DNA of 64,000 nucleotides from Castellaniella sp. MT123 (GTDB taxonomy: Bacteria; Pseudomonadota; Gammaproteobacteria; Burkholderiales; Burkholderiaceae_B): contig NZ_CP154879.1 in the NCBI RefSeq assembly GCF_039614765.1, positions 682,001-746,000 on the forward strand. The letters run 5' to 3'. The translations under genes and the position numbers were made by a program. Under the pieces are notes generated by a model. It ran no database searches. It was not told the DNA's origin and saw only the letters and a program-made list of their open reading frames with translations. The stretch's first letter is position 1. Every line of letters begins with the position of its first letter. Positions 9,998-18,494 of this stretch are shown here, in pieces.

Positions 9998-12262
9998 TCA
10001 ACCCTTTACTCGGACGATTTTTTGGACTTGGGGGACGTGCCGGATGGCGCGGATGACCTGAGCGAGGTGCTTGCGGCTATCCACCTGGACGGTCAGGTGC
10101 AACAGGGCGGTGGCGGCGGCCTCGTCGGGCATGGTGAGCTGGATGATGTTCGAGTCGGCTTCGGTGACTTCGGCGGCCAGGCGGCCCAGCACGCCGCGTT
10201 CGTTCAGGACCGTGATGTCCAGGCGGGTAGTCAGGTGGCGTGCCGTTTTGGCATCCCAGACGACGGGAATCCAGCGTTCGGGTTCCTTGGCCTGCTGACG
10301 CAGCGCCACGGGGCAGTCGGCCATGTGGACCACCAGGCCGTGCCCCAGACGGATGCCGCCGATGATGGCATCCCCAGGCAGCGGGCCGCAGCAGTGCGCC
10401 AACTGGACCGCCTGGCCCTCGTTGCCGTGGATGACGATGGGGGCGCTGGTCACCGAATTGAATTCATCCACCGCCATGGCAGTGGTTTCCAGCATGGCAT
10501 TTTCGGGGGCGAAGCGCCGGGCGACGACGGCGGCAAGACGTTTCCCCAAGCCGATGTCGGCCAGGATCTCGGTGCGCGAGGCGCCGCCCGAGCCTTTGGC
10601 CAGGCGATCCCATTGCGGGTCGTCGTCCTTGGGATAGGTGATGCCCAACTGGTCGAAGGCCTGGTTCAGCAGGCGGCGGCCGAAGGCGATCGATTCTTCG
10701 TAGCGCTCGGTGCGCAAGTAGTGGCGGATTTCCGAGCGCGCCCGGCCGGTGCGCACGTAGTTCAGCCACTGGGCGCTGGGGCGCGAAGCCGAAGACGTCA
10801 TGATTTCCACGGCATCCCCGCTGTGCAGTTCGGTGCGCAGGGGTGAAAAGTCGCCATTGATCTTGCAGGCGACCGCATGGTTGCCCACGTCGGTGTGGAT
10901 GGCGTAGGCAAAATCCACCGGGGTGGCACCCCGGGGCAGGGACAGGATTTTGCCCTGCGGCGTGAACACATACACCGCGTCGGGGAACAGGTCGACCTTG
11001 ACGTGTTCCAGGAACTCGCCGGAATCCCCTGTCTGACTCTGGATGTCCAGCAGCGATTGCAGCCACTGGTGGGTCCGTTTCTGCAGGTCGTTGAGCGAAG
11101 TGCCCTGTTCCTTGTAGAGCCAGTGAGAAGCCACGCCCTCTTCGGCGACGTGATCCATGTCGCGGGTGCGGAACTGGAATTCAATCGGCGTGCCGTAAGG
11201 GCCGATCAGGGTCGTGTGCAGGGACTGGTAGCCGTTGACCTTCGGGATGGCGATGTAGTCCTTGAATTTGCCCGGGACCGGACGGTACAGCTGATGCAGC
11301 GTCCCCATGGCCAGATAGCATTCCGGCAGGGTGTGGACGATCACTCTGAAACCGTAGATGTCGAGCACGTCGGAGAACGATTTTTTCTGCTCGACCATCT
11401 TTTTATAGATGCCGTACAGGGATTTCTCGCGGCCGTTGACCTCGGCATCCAGTCCGGCTGCCGGCAGCGCCGCGCGTACGGTCTCGGCGATCTTCGAGAT
11501 GACCTCTCGGCGGTTCCCGCGCGCCGCCATCATGGCCTTGTGCAGGACGTCGTAGCGGTTTGGGTAGATGGCCTTGAAGCAGCGATCCTGCAGTTCGCGA
11601 AACAACGCGTTCAGACCCAGGCGATGGGCAATCGGTGTGTAGATATCGAGAGTTTCGCGGGCGACCCTGCGGCGCTTTTCGGGGGCAACAGCGTCCAGAG
11701 TCCGCATGTTGTGCAGCCGGTCGGCGATCTTGATCAGGATGACGCGAACATCGCGCGCCATCGCCAGCAGCATCTTGCGAAAGGATTCCGCCTGCTGTTC
11801 GGCCTTTGTCGCGTATTCCAGGCGTTCCAGTTTGGTCAGGCCGTCGACGATGTCGGCGACTTCGCCGCCGAATTTTTCGGCCAGTTCCTGCTTGGATATT
11901 CCCTGATCCTCGATCACGTCGTGCAACAAGGCTGCCATCAGCGAGTCGGCATCGAGTTTCCAGCCGGCGCAGATTTCAGTGACGGCGATCGGGTGCGAAA
12001 TATAAGGTTCGCCGCTTTCGCGGAATTGCCCCAGGTGGGCATTGTCAGCAAAGCGGTAGGCCTCGCGGACCCGTTCGATGTCGCGTGGCGACAGATAGCC
12101 CGCGATGATCTGCTGCAGTCCTGCCAGCGATGCGATCGGACTGGGGGCGGAGACGGGCAGCGCGGCGGTGGCGTTGGGCGGTGTGCGCCGGCGCAGTCGG
12201 GGGCCTTTGCGCAGAACCGCCAGCAGTCCGGAGGATGCGCCGCGAAAGCCTGAAAACGCCAT
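9998..12262 (-). CDS. spoT: Bifunctional (p)ppGpp synthetase/hydrolase SpoT
   Basis: 754 residues with the full RSH layout: an HD hydrolase domain (HPIAVTE, HDVIED and ADRLHNM, residues ~70-230), a synthetase domain (NGREKSLYGIYKK, YGFRVIVHT, KVNGYQSLHTT), a TGS domain (VYVFTPQGKILSLPRGATPV) and a C-terminal ACT domain. The intact HD motif marks it as SpoT rather than synthetase-only RelA. It sets the alarmone level for the stringent response. It lies 18 bp downstream of rpoZ in the widespread gmk-rpoZ-spoT cluster. Confidence 0.96.
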   Translation of the reverse strand: MAFSGFRGASSGLLAVLRKGPRLRRRTPPNATAALPVSAPSPIASLAGLQQIIAGYLSPRDIERVREAYRFADNAHLGQFRESGEPYISHPIAVTEICAGWKLDADSLMAALLHDVIEDQGISKQELAEKFGGEVADIVDGLTKLERLEYATKAEQQAESFRKMLLAMARDVRVILIKIADRLHNMRTLDAVAPEKRRRVARETLDIYTPIAHRLGLNALFRELQDRCFKAIYPNRYDVLHKAMMAARGNRREVISKIAETVRAALPAAGLDAEVNGREKSLYGIYKKMVEQKKSFSDVLDIYGFRVIVHTLPECYLAMGTLHQLYRPVPGKFKDYIAIPKVNGYQSLHTTLIGPYGTPIEFQFRTRDMDHVAEEGVASHWLYKEQGTSLNDLQKRTHQWLQSLLDIQSQTGDSGEFLEHVKVDLFPDAVYVFTPQGKILSLPRGATPVDFAYAIHTDVGNHAVACKINGDFSPLRTELHSGDAVEIMTSSASRPSAQWLNYVRTGRARSEIRHYLRTERYEESIAFGRRLLNQAFDQLGITYPKDDDPQWDRLAKGSGGASRTEILADIGLGKRLAAVVARRFAPENAMLETTAMAVDEFNSVTSAPIVIHGNEGQAVQLAHCCGPLPGDAIIGGIRLGHGLVVHMADCPVALRQQAKEPERWIPVVWDAKTARHLTTRLDITVLNERGVLGRLAAEVTEADSNIIQLTMPDEAAATALLHLTVQVDSRKHLAQVIRAIRHVPQVQKIVRVKG

Positions 12263-12280
12263 GAGGCCCCCGGGTGTCGA

Positions 12281-12484
12281 TCAGGTGGGGACCTTGCGCA
12301 GCATCTCGGTGCCGACCTGGCCCTGGGCGATTTCGCGCAGCGCGGTGACCGTGGGCTTGTTGTGGCTCTGGATGTGCGATTCATGACCCTGGGCCAGTTC
12401 GCGGGCGCGATAGGTGGCCACCAGGGTGAGGTCGAAACGGTTGGGGACCTGCTTGAGGCAGTCTTCTACAGTGATGCGGGCCAT
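12281..12484 (-). CDS. rpoZ: DNA-directed RNA polymerase omega subunit
   Basis: 67 residues beginning [19 protein letters not shown], the conserved start of the omega subunit, followed by [12 protein letters not shown]. The small protein helps assemble beta-prime into RNA polymerase and mediates ppGpp effects. It lies between gmk (11 bp upstream) and spoT (18 bp downstream), the standard operon. Confidence 0.97.
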   Translation of the reverse strand: MARITVEDCLKQVPNRFDLTLVATYRARELAQGHESHIQSHNKPTVTALREIAQGQVGTEMLRKVPT

Positions 12485-12495
12485 GAGATTCCTGA

Positions 12496-13143
12496 TCAGC
12501 TTGCGTTGGTGATGGGTTTGCGGATGCCGAGTTGCATGAACAGGTCGGCATGGCGCACGGATTGCGCGGCATAGCGCAAGCGAGCCGCCGAAACGACGTC
12601 CCGCAATTGCTGTAACGCTACGCTAAATTCTTGATTAATAATAACATATTCGCAGTCAGAGGCATGCGCCATTTCGCCCCCGGCTGCCAGCAAGCGGCGG
12701 GCGATGACCTGCGGTGCATCCTGGCCGCGTTTGTTCAGCCGGGTCTCCAGCGCCTCGATCGAGGGCGGGAGAATGAAAATGCCGATCGCCTGCGGATAGT
12801 GGTGGCGGACCTGCAGGGCGCCTTGCCAGTCGATTTCCAGGATGATGTCGGTGTCGTTGGCGATGGCCTGGGCGACGCGATCACGCGGAGTGCCATAGAA
12901 ATTGCCGTGGACCTCGGCCCATTCCAGCATGTCGCCCCGGTCGCGCATCGCCTGGAAGGTTTCCACCGACACGAACCGGTAGTGTTCCTGGTCGCGTTCA
13001 CCTGGCCGCGGGGCCCGCGTGGTGCAGGAAATCGACAGCGACAGGCTGGGGTCCTGGGCCAGCAGAGCGTTGACCAGGCTGGATTTCCCCGCCCCGCTGG
13101 GGGCGACCACCATGAAAATATTGCCGGCGTGCTGCCTCGTCAT
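12496..13143 (-). CDS. gmk: Guanylate kinase
   Basis: 215 residues. Walker A is [16 protein letters not shown] at ~residues 12-27; [22 protein letters not shown] is the GMP-binding region and [10 protein letters not shown] the usual continuation. Converts GMP plus ATP to GDP and ADP in the cytosol. First gene of gmk-rpoZ-spoT. The 33-bp gap to the next upstream gene suggests that gene may be co-transcribed. Confidence 0.97.
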   Translation of the reverse strand: MTRQHAGNIFMVVAPSGAGKSSLVNALLAQDPSLSLSISCTTRAPRPGERDQEHYRFVSVETFQAMRDRGDMLEWAEVHGNFYGTPRDRVAQAIANDTDIILEIDWQGALQVRHHYPQAIGIFILPPSIEALETRLNKRGQDAPQVIARRLLAAGGEMAHASDCEYVIINQEFSVALQQLRDVVSAARLRYAAQSVRHADLFMQLGIRKPITNAS

Positions 13144-13176
13144 ATCCGGGTTCCGTCAGTGTGTCGGCGCGTCTGG

Positions 13177-13509
13177 TCAGGACGCCACGTTTGCGGCGGG
13201 ATCCTGACCCAGTTCGGCCAGCGTGTCGGCGTAGGCCTGCGGCCCGGTACACAGGAAGACGATGGCGTCGCCAGGGTTCAGGTTGAAGAGCACATCCTGG
13301 ATCTGTTCGGATGCATCGTCGCCATCGTGGATGGCCGCCACGTGTACGTCGCCTTCGCTCTGGAACTGTTCGGCCGGCACCAAATCGGCCACCTGTTCGA
13401 CGTCCGCGTCGCGCTGCGCGACGTAGACGCGGAAAGGCAGGTCTTCCAGGGTAATGTCCAGGATCAGCCCTTGGTCCAGATGGGCAATCAGTCGGCTGTC
13501 AAGCGGCAT
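13177..13509 (-). CDS. Conserved hypothetical protein upstream of gmk
   Basis: 110 residues, acidic, with no membrane segment or signal peptide (starts MPLDSRLIAHLDQGLIL). I recognise no domain. Its placement 33 bp upstream of gmk on the same strand, matching GC and codon use, and an uninterrupted frame support it as a real gene, probably specific to the Alcaligenaceae relatives. The C-terminal half (NLNPGDAIVFLCTGPQAYADTLAELG) could be a small alpha/beta fold. No function is proposed. Confidence 0.65.
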   Translation of the reverse strand: MPLDSRLIAHLDQGLILDITLEDLPFRVYVAQRDADVEQVADLVPAEQFQSEGDVHVAAIHDGDDASEQIQDVLFNLNPGDAIVFLCTGPQAYADTLAELGQDPAANVAS

Positions 13510-13557
13510 GGGATCAGGTGCGACGAAAAGGGCTTTTGATTATAAACGGTCCCGGCG

Positions 13558-14343
13558 TCAGCTCATGTCGAAGCGGGCGACCACGGGGGCGTGGTCCGAC
13601 GGCTTTTCCCACCCGCGAGGTGTCTTGTCCACCACGCATTCGGTGCAGCGTGCGGCCAGATCCGGCGTTGCCAGGATGTGATCGATCCGGACGCCCATGT
13701 TGCGGCGGAACGCCATCTGACGGTAATCCCACCAACTGAAGATCTTGGGAGCCTGATCAAACAGCCGGAAAGTATCCCGCAGTCCCAGGTCGAGCAGGGA
13801 TCGGAATGCCTTGCGTTCCGGTTCCGACACCAGGATGTTGCCGACCCAGGCTTCCGGGTCGTGCACGTCCGCGTCGGTCGGGGCGACGTTGTAGTCCCCC
13901 AGGATGGCCAGATCCGGGTGGCGCTCGATTTCGGCGTTCAGCCAGCGCTGCAGGGCCTGGAACCAGTCCAGCTTGTAGGCGTATTTATCGCTGCCAACCG
14001 CCTGGCCATTGGGGCAATAGGCGCTGATGACGCGCACAGGGGGGCCGGCCGGATCGGTCAGCGTGGCGGCGATGATCCGCTGCTGTGGATCGTCGTAGCC
14101 GGGGATGTTGCGCTGCACGTCCACCAGCGGCGTCCGGCTGAGGATCGCCACCCCGTTATAGGTCTTCTGGCCAGCCCAGCACGCGTGGTAGCCGATCTCC
14201 CGCAGCGCATCGTGCGGAAATTTTTCGTCGGGCAGCTTCAGTTCCTGCAGACACAGGGCATCGACCGGGTTCGCCTGCAGCCAGTCGATGACGTGGCCCA
14301 GGCGGACGTTGAGGGAGTTGACGTTCCAGGTGGCGAGTTTCAT
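13558..14343 (-). CDS. xthA: Exodeoxyribonuclease III (XthA type)
   Basis: 261 residues with the exonuclease/endonuclease/phosphatase motifs: ATWNVNSLNVRLGHV, the metal-binding Glu in LQELKL, GDYNVAPTDADVHDPE and the terminal SDHAPVVARF. Acts in base-excision repair as AP endonuclease and 3'-5' exonuclease. It is the last gene with ordinary chromosomal context; the mobile element begins within the next ~140 bp beyond its start. Confidence 0.96.
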   Translation of the reverse strand: MKLATWNVNSLNVRLGHVIDWLQANPVDALCLQELKLPDEKFPHDALREIGYHACWAGQKTYNGVAILSRTPLVDVQRNIPGYDDPQQRIIAATLTDPAGPPVRVISAYCPNGQAVGSDKYAYKLDWFQALQRWLNAEIERHPDLAILGDYNVAPTDADVHDPEAWVGNILVSEPERKAFRSLLDLGLRDTFRLFDQAPKIFSWWDYRQMAFRRNMGVRIDHILATPDLAARCTECVVDKTPRGWEKPSDHAPVVARFDMS

Positions 14344-14408
14344 GCGATGAGTATTACTTTTGTTAATCAGATAGTTATCACATCAGCACAAGCCGCGTTT
14401 TTGCTCTA

Positions 14409-14451
14409 GCTACCCACCTGGCTACCCAGTTTGAACCCGGTGGGCGTTTTT
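14409..14451 (+). terminator. Orphan terminator-like hairpin at element boundary
   Basis: CCCACC at 14413-14418 pairs with GGTGGG at 14439-14444, followed by CGTTTTT. A smaller CTGG/CCAG hairpin lies inside. The octamer GCTACCCA occurs twice, 12 bp apart (14409 and 14421). It reads as a plus-strand intrinsic terminator, yet no plus-strand gene lies to its left. It marks the most likely zone for the left attachment site, because xthA on one side is chromosomal and alpA on the other is mobile. Confidence 0.45.
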
Positions 14452-14480
14452 CTCTGTGTTGCGTGAATACGACTATGGTA

Positions 14481-14708
14481 TCAGCACGGCGTCTTGTTTC
14501 GCTCGATCATGGCATGGAGGCTGGTGGCGGTGATGCCGCTGGAGCGCTTGCCGATCTTGACCAGCTCCAGCTCGCCGTCATGCACCAGTCGATAGATGGT
14601 GGAGCGTGAGACCCCCAGTTTTGCCTCCGCCACGTTGATGCGGTAAAGCAGCGCCCGTGTTGCTGGGCGGTGGGGAGGGTGAGCGGTGAAGGTGCGTGCT
14701 ACTGTCAT
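14481..14708 (-). CDS. AlpA-family DNA-binding protein (excisionase type)
   Basis: 75 residues from the ATG at 14708, which has AAAGGA about 8 bases upstream; a longer frame to 14768 lacks such a site. The core YRINVAEAKLGVSRSTIYRLVHDGELELVKIGKRSSGIT is an AlpA/MerR-like winged helix: helix-turn-helix, then the KIGxRSxG wing. Such proteins bend DNA at attachment sites or activate the integrase of prophages and ICEs. It is expressed from the promoter at 15208-15236 after a ~490-nt leader. No integrase gene is visible in this window, so it may act on one beyond the right edge, or be a relic. Confidence 0.85.
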   Translation of the reverse strand: MTVARTFTAHPPHRPATRALLYRINVAEAKLGVSRSTIYRLVHDGELELVKIGKRSSGITATSLHAMIERNKTPC

Positions 14709-15207
14709 AAGTCGATCCTTTCGGGATGGCTGGTAAAAATAGGGGTTCGAAAATGTAAGTACGGGCACTTTGGTAGATGCCCGGAGGGACGCCTGCCAAA
14801 GCGGGCTCGCCGGAGCCCTGGGGGCCGACCCGCCAAGATGCCGCGATGGGGGTCGGGTGCTTGGATCACCCCCGGTAGGGCCAGACGCTGGCCCGCCGGT
14901 GGCGGCTCGTCTGGATGCCGGGGACTGCGGTCTTTCCCGCTGTCGTCAAAGGATTACGTCGCCATCCCTGAGTTTGGGCATTCATATGAATGCACCGGGC
15001 GCGTCCCGTTGTGGGAAGTCCTCGCCGCACGCGGCCATCCATGCCCCACGCGAGGGGCTGGCTGTGATTGGCGGATTTCATCGGTTTTGCTTCAACCCCG
15101 ATGCCTTACAGGTTGCTGCGCAGTCGCGTGCCGCGTGATCGGGCAGGGCGCAGTATTCATCGCTTGTTGCTTGTTAAAGAGCTGGTCTGCGTTGAGCAGT
15201 TAAAGCT
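14709..15207 (-). promoter_or_regulatory. Long 5' leader of alpA with boxA and a perfect palindrome
   Basis: About 490 transcribed bases without a coding frame I can support on the minus strand. It starts near the promoter below, contains the rrn-like boxA GCTCTTTAACAA (minus strand, 15171-15182) and the perfect 16-bp palindrome GCATTCATATGAATGC at 14978-14993. GC-rich inverted segments between 14800 and 14960 suggest strong folding. Function inferred only: antitermination and/or a structured regulatory leader. Confidence 0.5.
15171..15182 (-). promoter_or_regulatory. boxA-like antitermination sequence
   Basis: The minus strand reads GCTCTTTAACAA, matching the rrn boxA core TGCTCTTTAACA to which NusB-S10 bind. 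It lies ~25 bases after the -10 box of the promoter at 15208-15236, the usual distance in rRNA leaders. No rRNA gene follows. Confidence 0.7.
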
Positions 15208-15236
15208 ATTGTCAGCATTTTGATTAGTTTTGTCAA
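15208..15236 (-). promoter_or_regulatory. Strong sigma70-type promoter for alpA
   Basis: On the minus strand a perfect -35 TTGACA (15236-15231) is followed after exactly 17 bases by GACAAT (15213-15208). Transcription would start near 15200 and run toward alpA. It is the best sigma70 match I noticed in the window. Confidence 0.75.
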
Positions 15237-15239
15237 TAG

Positions 15240-15575
15240 GTAATCAGCTGATTGATTTTTCAAGCAATTCAAGGTTCTACTGGAGGGTGCTAAAGCTTAG
15301 CGAATACCACTACGAGTGGAGGATACGAGGCCAGGGCAAATTGTTTACGGCTGTTACTATCCCGCGGCAAACGAAAGATCATAAAATCGTCAGTCCCCCA
15401 GGGGGGCAGGAAAAACGCTTGGTTCAGATCGGTGCAGATTGTTTCATGCGATGAATGCCGTTTTCTGACCTGCAGTTACAAATTGACTAGCCGGTGCTGA
15501 ACTTTGGCGCTGCAAAACGGCACAAATAAACAACGCGTCGTCATATCTTAATAACGAATTTATCTAATAAAATCC
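15240..15575. other. AT-richer intergenic region between alpA promoter and YdaS-like gene
   Basis: About 335 bp without a convincing gene. It is divergent promoter space: alpA is read leftward and the YdaS-like gene rightward. TAATAAAAT just before the latter start (15565-15573) could be its -10 region. A G/C run (CCCCCAGGGGGG near 15397) is palindromic. No tRNA or insertion sequence was seen. Confidence 0.5.
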
Positions 15576-15602
15576 ATGTTAAACACATGGTTATGGAAGC
15601 AT

Positions 15603-15839
15603 ATGCGGGATTTTCAGCCTGTTCGTGATGCCTGTGAAGTGATGGGCGGGATGACCCCATTGGCCAAGAAGTTAGGGTTACCTGTACAGGTAGTCAGCAG
15701 CTGGGCGGCAGGTACACGTCCGGTGCCAATCATCCGCTGTGTGGAGATCGAGGAATTGACGGGCGGTGCTGTCACTCGGAAGCAGCTGCGTCCGGATGAC
15801 TGGTGGCAGATCTGGCCGGAGTTGCGGGGGGAGGATTGA
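15603..15839 (+). CDS. YdaS/Cro-like transcriptional regulator
   Basis: 78 residues from the ATG at 15603; an in-frame ATG at 15576 would add nine residues and cannot be excluded. The segment DACEVMGGMTPLAKKLGLPVQVVSSWAAGTRPVPIIRCVEIEELTGG is a YdaS-type helix-turn-helix with the typical P-x-x-x-C-x-x-IE continuation and a VTRKQLRPDDWWQIWPEL tail. This is the usual tail of YdaS antitoxin/Cro repressors in prophages and ICEs. It probably represses the divergent alpA promoter; that is inferred from position only. Confidence 0.78.
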   Translation: MRDFQPVRDACEVMGGMTPLAKKLGLPVQVVSSWAAGTRPVPIIRCVEIEELTGGAVTRKQLRPDDWWQIWPELRGED

Positions 15840-15908
15840 ATCGCATGGGTTGCAGGTGATGCGCAGCGATTGCACAAGGCAAAGCAATAGAGCATCTTCG
15901 CCGGGCAC

Positions 15909-16394
15909 TTACTGCCTCGGTTGCAGCGTGATTTCTTTCTGTGCAGCCAGTGCTTTAGGTGGCCAGGAGCTCTTGATATAGGCCAACACCGCCGCTATAT
16001 CGGGGTCGCTCAATGACTGGCCATAGGCTGGCATATCGCTCACATATCCGGGTGGCGCGGTTTTCCCAGGCACCAGGCCGTTTTTGACAATGTCAATCAA
16101 AAGCGCATCTGGATGATGCCAAGTGTGCCCTGCTTTATCGTGCGGCGGCGCGGGTAATCGTCCGTTTGGCTTGCGCGTGCGCCAGTCATTCTGGCCTTCA
16201 AGCCGTGCTCCATGGCATGCGGCACAATTATTGGTGTAGATTTGTCTACCACGGACCAAGAGTGTTTGATCGGACGGGTCAATATAAGCCAGTTTTGAAC
16301 TCGATGCCGACTGGTACATGAACAGACCGGTACCGAGTGCCAAAAAACCAAGCGCACCAAGGAACACAGCGGCTTTTTTCGTGACTATTGTCAT
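15909..16394 (-). CDS. Membrane-anchored cytochrome c
   Basis: 161 residues. One N-terminal hydrophobic segment (residues ~8-26, AAVFLGALGFLALGTGLFMY) is an uncleaved anchor or signal. The single haem site is C57-A-A-C60-H61, and Met121 in VSDMPAYG is the likely distal ligand. The spacing and the LxDPDIAAVLAYIKSSWP tail fit class I cytochromes c of the cytochrome c oxidase cbb3/mono-haem type. It faces the periplasm as an electron carrier. Its link to the metal island is positional; similar cytochromes accompany copper-resistance clusters. Confidence 0.85.
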   Translation of the reverse strand: MTIVTKKAAVFLGALGFLALGTGLFMYQSASSSKLAYIDPSDQTLLVRGRQIYTNNCAACHGARLEGQNDWRTRKPNGRLPAPPHDKAGHTWHHPDALLIDIVKNGLVPGKTAPPGYVSDMPAYGQSLSDPDIAAVLAYIKSSWPPKALAAQKEITLQPRQ

Positions 16395-16474
16395 TGGAAT
16401 CGTCCTTGCTCACTTTGCTGTACGGTGAATGTAGCTTGATGGACTACGATTGTTCGGGCGCCGGACCTGACGCT

Positions 16475-17056
16475 TCATTTTTGGGTGTGGGCGGCCAGTT
16501 GCCGCTTTTGTCGAACAGGGTCTACCGGCTGATTATTGACACGCAATTCATAGTGCAGATGGGGGCCACTGGACGTTCCGGTAGAACCGACATACCCAAT
16601 GATTTGTCCCTTGTCGACATATTCGCCTTTCTCCAAACTATTTTTGAAACGGCTTTGGTGGGCGTAGACAGTAGAATAGATATTGTTATGCTCTACAAAG
16701 ATCACTTTTCCATATCCGCTCTGAATGCCGATGAAGGATATCCTGCCGCGAGCTGTCGCCCGGATGGGTGTGCCTTTCGGGGCAGGGTAATCAATACCTT
16801 GGTGGCCTGCCCACTTGCCAGACACGGGATGGAATCGATAACCAAATGCCGAGCTGATGCGTGTTCGTTCGCTCAGTGGCGTGTCGAAAAAAATCTTCCG
16901 CAGATTTTCCAGCCGGGAAGTCGCTTTGTGCGAGTGTTGACCGAGTACATGAGCTGGATCATCGACGATAGAGATTTGCCTCACGCCTGATGCGGCGGCA
17001 GTGCTTGTCAAAAAAAAGCCGGCGATAAGAAACAGATTTCTTGATATGGTATACAT
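16475..17056 (-). CDS. M23-family (LytM) murein endopeptidase
   Basis: 193 residues with a signal peptide (MYTISRNLFLIAGFFLTSTAA). The peptidase core has the two metal-binding motifs of active M23 enzymes: H85-x-x-x-D89 (GHQGIDYPAPKGTPI) and H166-x-H168 (SSGPHLHYELRVN), with RISSAFGYRFHPVSGK before them. It should cut peptidoglycan cross-links in the periplasm. As there is no VirB1-like transglycosylase in the visible T4SS, this enzyme is one candidate for local wall opening, but it lies 37 kb away and next to metal genes, so that link is weak. Confidence 0.88.
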   Translation of the reverse strand: MYTISRNLFLIAGFFLTSTAAASGVRQISIVDDPAHVLGQHSHKATSRLENLRKIFFDTPLSERTRISSAFGYRFHPVSGKWAGHQGIDYPAPKGTPIRATARGRISFIGIQSGYGKVIFVEHNNIYSTVYAHQSRFKNSLEKGEYVDKGQIIGYVGSTGTSSGPHLHYELRVNNQPVDPVRQKRQLAAHTQK

Positions 17057-17130
17057 GCCAATTCGAACGGATTAAACCGTATCTGGTGATCAAGGCAGTC
17101 CTGATCTGTTCGGTTGATACAAACGGCACT

Positions 17131-17152
17131 GGCCTGTAGTTTCAAGACAGGC
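17131..17152. repeat. Short inverted repeat downstream of SHOCT gene
   Basis: GGCCTG at 17131-17136 and CAGGCC at 17147-17152 enclose a 10-base loop. It lies after the last gene of the 17212-18446 operon (read leftward) and may end its transcript, although no T-run follows. Confidence 0.35.
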
Positions 17153-17211
17153 CCTGACATCGCATGAAAGCTTTTAACTGTTTGACGAGATATCTTTGTC
17201 CTGTGCCTGGT

Positions 17212-17457
17212 TTATTTTGTGTGCCTGGCATCGCGATCAAGCAAGCCCTTGCGTTCTTCGTACTCGCGGGGCGTGATCTCACCGTTCGCCAGGTGGCGCT
17301 GCAGCATTTCGTGGGGCGACTCGCGCGCGCGTCTGTGCCGCCCGCTCGTACGCCCCCAGCCGTAGAACACGATGATGCCGACCAGCGCCAACCAGAAGAT
17401 CCACCAGAAAAAGTGCATGCCGCCCATGAAGAAGCCGCCGTTGTAAACCATGTGCAC
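17212..17457 (-). CDS. SHOCT-domain small membrane protein
   Basis: 81 residues. An N-terminal transmembrane helix rich in aromatic residues (MHFFWWIFWLALVGIIVFYGW) is followed by a basic linker and a C-terminal SHOCT segment (EMLQRHLANGEITPREYEERKGLLD). SHOCT proteins of this size are common in copper/silver islands; their role is unknown, perhaps oligomerisation at the membrane. Starts 4 bp after the DUF302 gene ends, so it is the third gene of the operon behind metal box 1. Confidence 0.8.
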   Translation of the reverse strand: MHMVYNGGFFMGGMHFFWWIFWLALVGIIVFYGWGRTSGRHRRARESPHEMLQRHLANGEITPREYEERKGLLDRDARHTK

Positions 17458-17461
17458 TCCC

Positions 17462-17935
17462 TCAGCCCTTGGCTGCCGGGGTTGTGCTACTGGCCAGTGC
17501 AGATTTCACCCGCTCAAGCCGATCGCGCACCTCGTGGGCGATGCGCCCGACCTCGGGGTTCGAGGTCATCTGCAACACCGCAACGGGGTCCATGAAGGCA
17601 ACGACCAGGCGACCGTCGGCCTCTTCACGCACGACGACGTTGCAGGGCAGCAGCAGGCCGATGTCGGGTTCAGCCTCCAGGGCGCGGTGGGCCAGCGGCG
17701 GATTGCAGGCGCCGAGGATGCGGTAGGGTCGCCCCTCGATGCCCAGCTTGGCCTTCATCGTGGCCTGCACGTCGATCTCGGTCAGGACGCCAAAGCCTTC
17801 GGCTTTCAGCGCTTCGGTGACGCGGGCGACGGCCGTCACAAAGTCCTTGTCCTGGATGTCACAGCGAAAACCATAGGGGGTGGCAGGTGGCTGTTGCGCG
17901 CTTGCTGCCGTGTGAGGGGAATTTGAAGTACTCAT
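17462..17935 (-). CDS. DUF302-domain protein
   Basis: 157 residues. Residues ~20-150 match DUF302: [44 protein letters not shown], then [34 protein letters not shown]. No signal peptide, so probably cytosolic. The conserved CN and PCNV cysteines could bind metal. DUF302 proteins recur in metal-resistance clusters without a settled function. Ten bases downstream of the Met-rich gene. Confidence 0.85.
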   Translation of the reverse strand: MSTSNSPHTAASAQQPPATPYGFRCDIQDKDFVTAVARVTEALKAEGFGVLTEIDVQATMKAKLGIEGRPYRILGACNPPLAHRALEAEPDIGLLLPCNVVVREEADGRLVVAFMDPVAVLQMTSNPEVGRIAHEVRDRLERVKSALASSTTPAAKG

Positions 17936-17945
17936 GGCTGATTCC

Positions 17946-18446
17946 TCATTTTGTTGCAGGAAGCGCCTGCAGGCGGTCTGTCATCATCTGCATCATGGAC
18001 TGCATCATGTCCATACGCTGCTCCAGCATGTCCTGGCGGGTGGCCATGTCGGCCGACTTGCCCGGCGCTGCGCCTGTGCTCATGCCACTGCCCATGCCGC
18101 GGCCCATCATGCTCATGCCGCCCATGCTACCCATCATATTCATGCCGCCTTGCATGAGTTTCATCTGCTTGGCCATCAGCGCACTGTGCTCCTCGGGCGT
18201 CTTCGCGGCCAGCATTGCATCGTGCATCTGCTGCATGGCCTTCATCTGGCTGGCATAGTCGGGGGCAGTCGTGCCCGCGCGCATACCTGCGCCCGGGCTA
18301 CCCGATTGCGCCTGAGCAGCCTGCGCGACGGTGTCATTTGCCGGATGATGGCTGTCGTTTTGATCGCCATTGGCAGCCCAGGCCGGGGCGGTCAGGGCTG
18401 CACTGGTCAGAACGGCAATAGATGCAAAGGTACGGAGGTAGGTCAT
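17946..18446 (-). CDS. Periplasmic methionine-rich putative Cu/Ag-binding protein
   Basis: 166 residues with a clear signal peptide (cleavage after ALTAPAWA). The mature protein is dominated by methionine: ~27 Met in 143 residues, with clusters such as [18 protein letters not shown] and a C-terminal [11 protein letters not shown]. Met clusters bind Cu(I) and Ag(I) in CopK-, CusF- and CopC-like proteins. No recognised domain apart from this composition. It is the first gene after metal box 1 and should be induced with DUF302 and SHOCT. A sponge or carrier role is inferred. Confidence 0.75.
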   Translation of the reverse strand: MTYLRTFASIAVLTSAALTAPAWAANGDQNDSHHPANDTVAQAAQAQSGSPGAGMRAGTTAPDYASQMKAMQQMHDAMLAAKTPEEHSALMAKQMKLMQGGMNMMGSMGGMSMMGRGMGSGMSTGAAPGKSADMATRQDMLEQRMDMMQSMMQMMTDRLQALPATK

Positions 18447-18494
18447 GTTGAACTCCTGGTCAGCTAGAGACAGTTGCGACTGTCAGGGTGCGGC

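Noticed and set aside
10877-12253. 458-codon plus-strand frame opposite spoT
   Set aside because: Shadow of spoT; no recognisable domain and no ribosome-binding site.
15171-15207. Start of an rRNA operon (boxA and strong promoter)
   Set aside because: No 16S sequence follows; the next ~490 bases lead to alpA.
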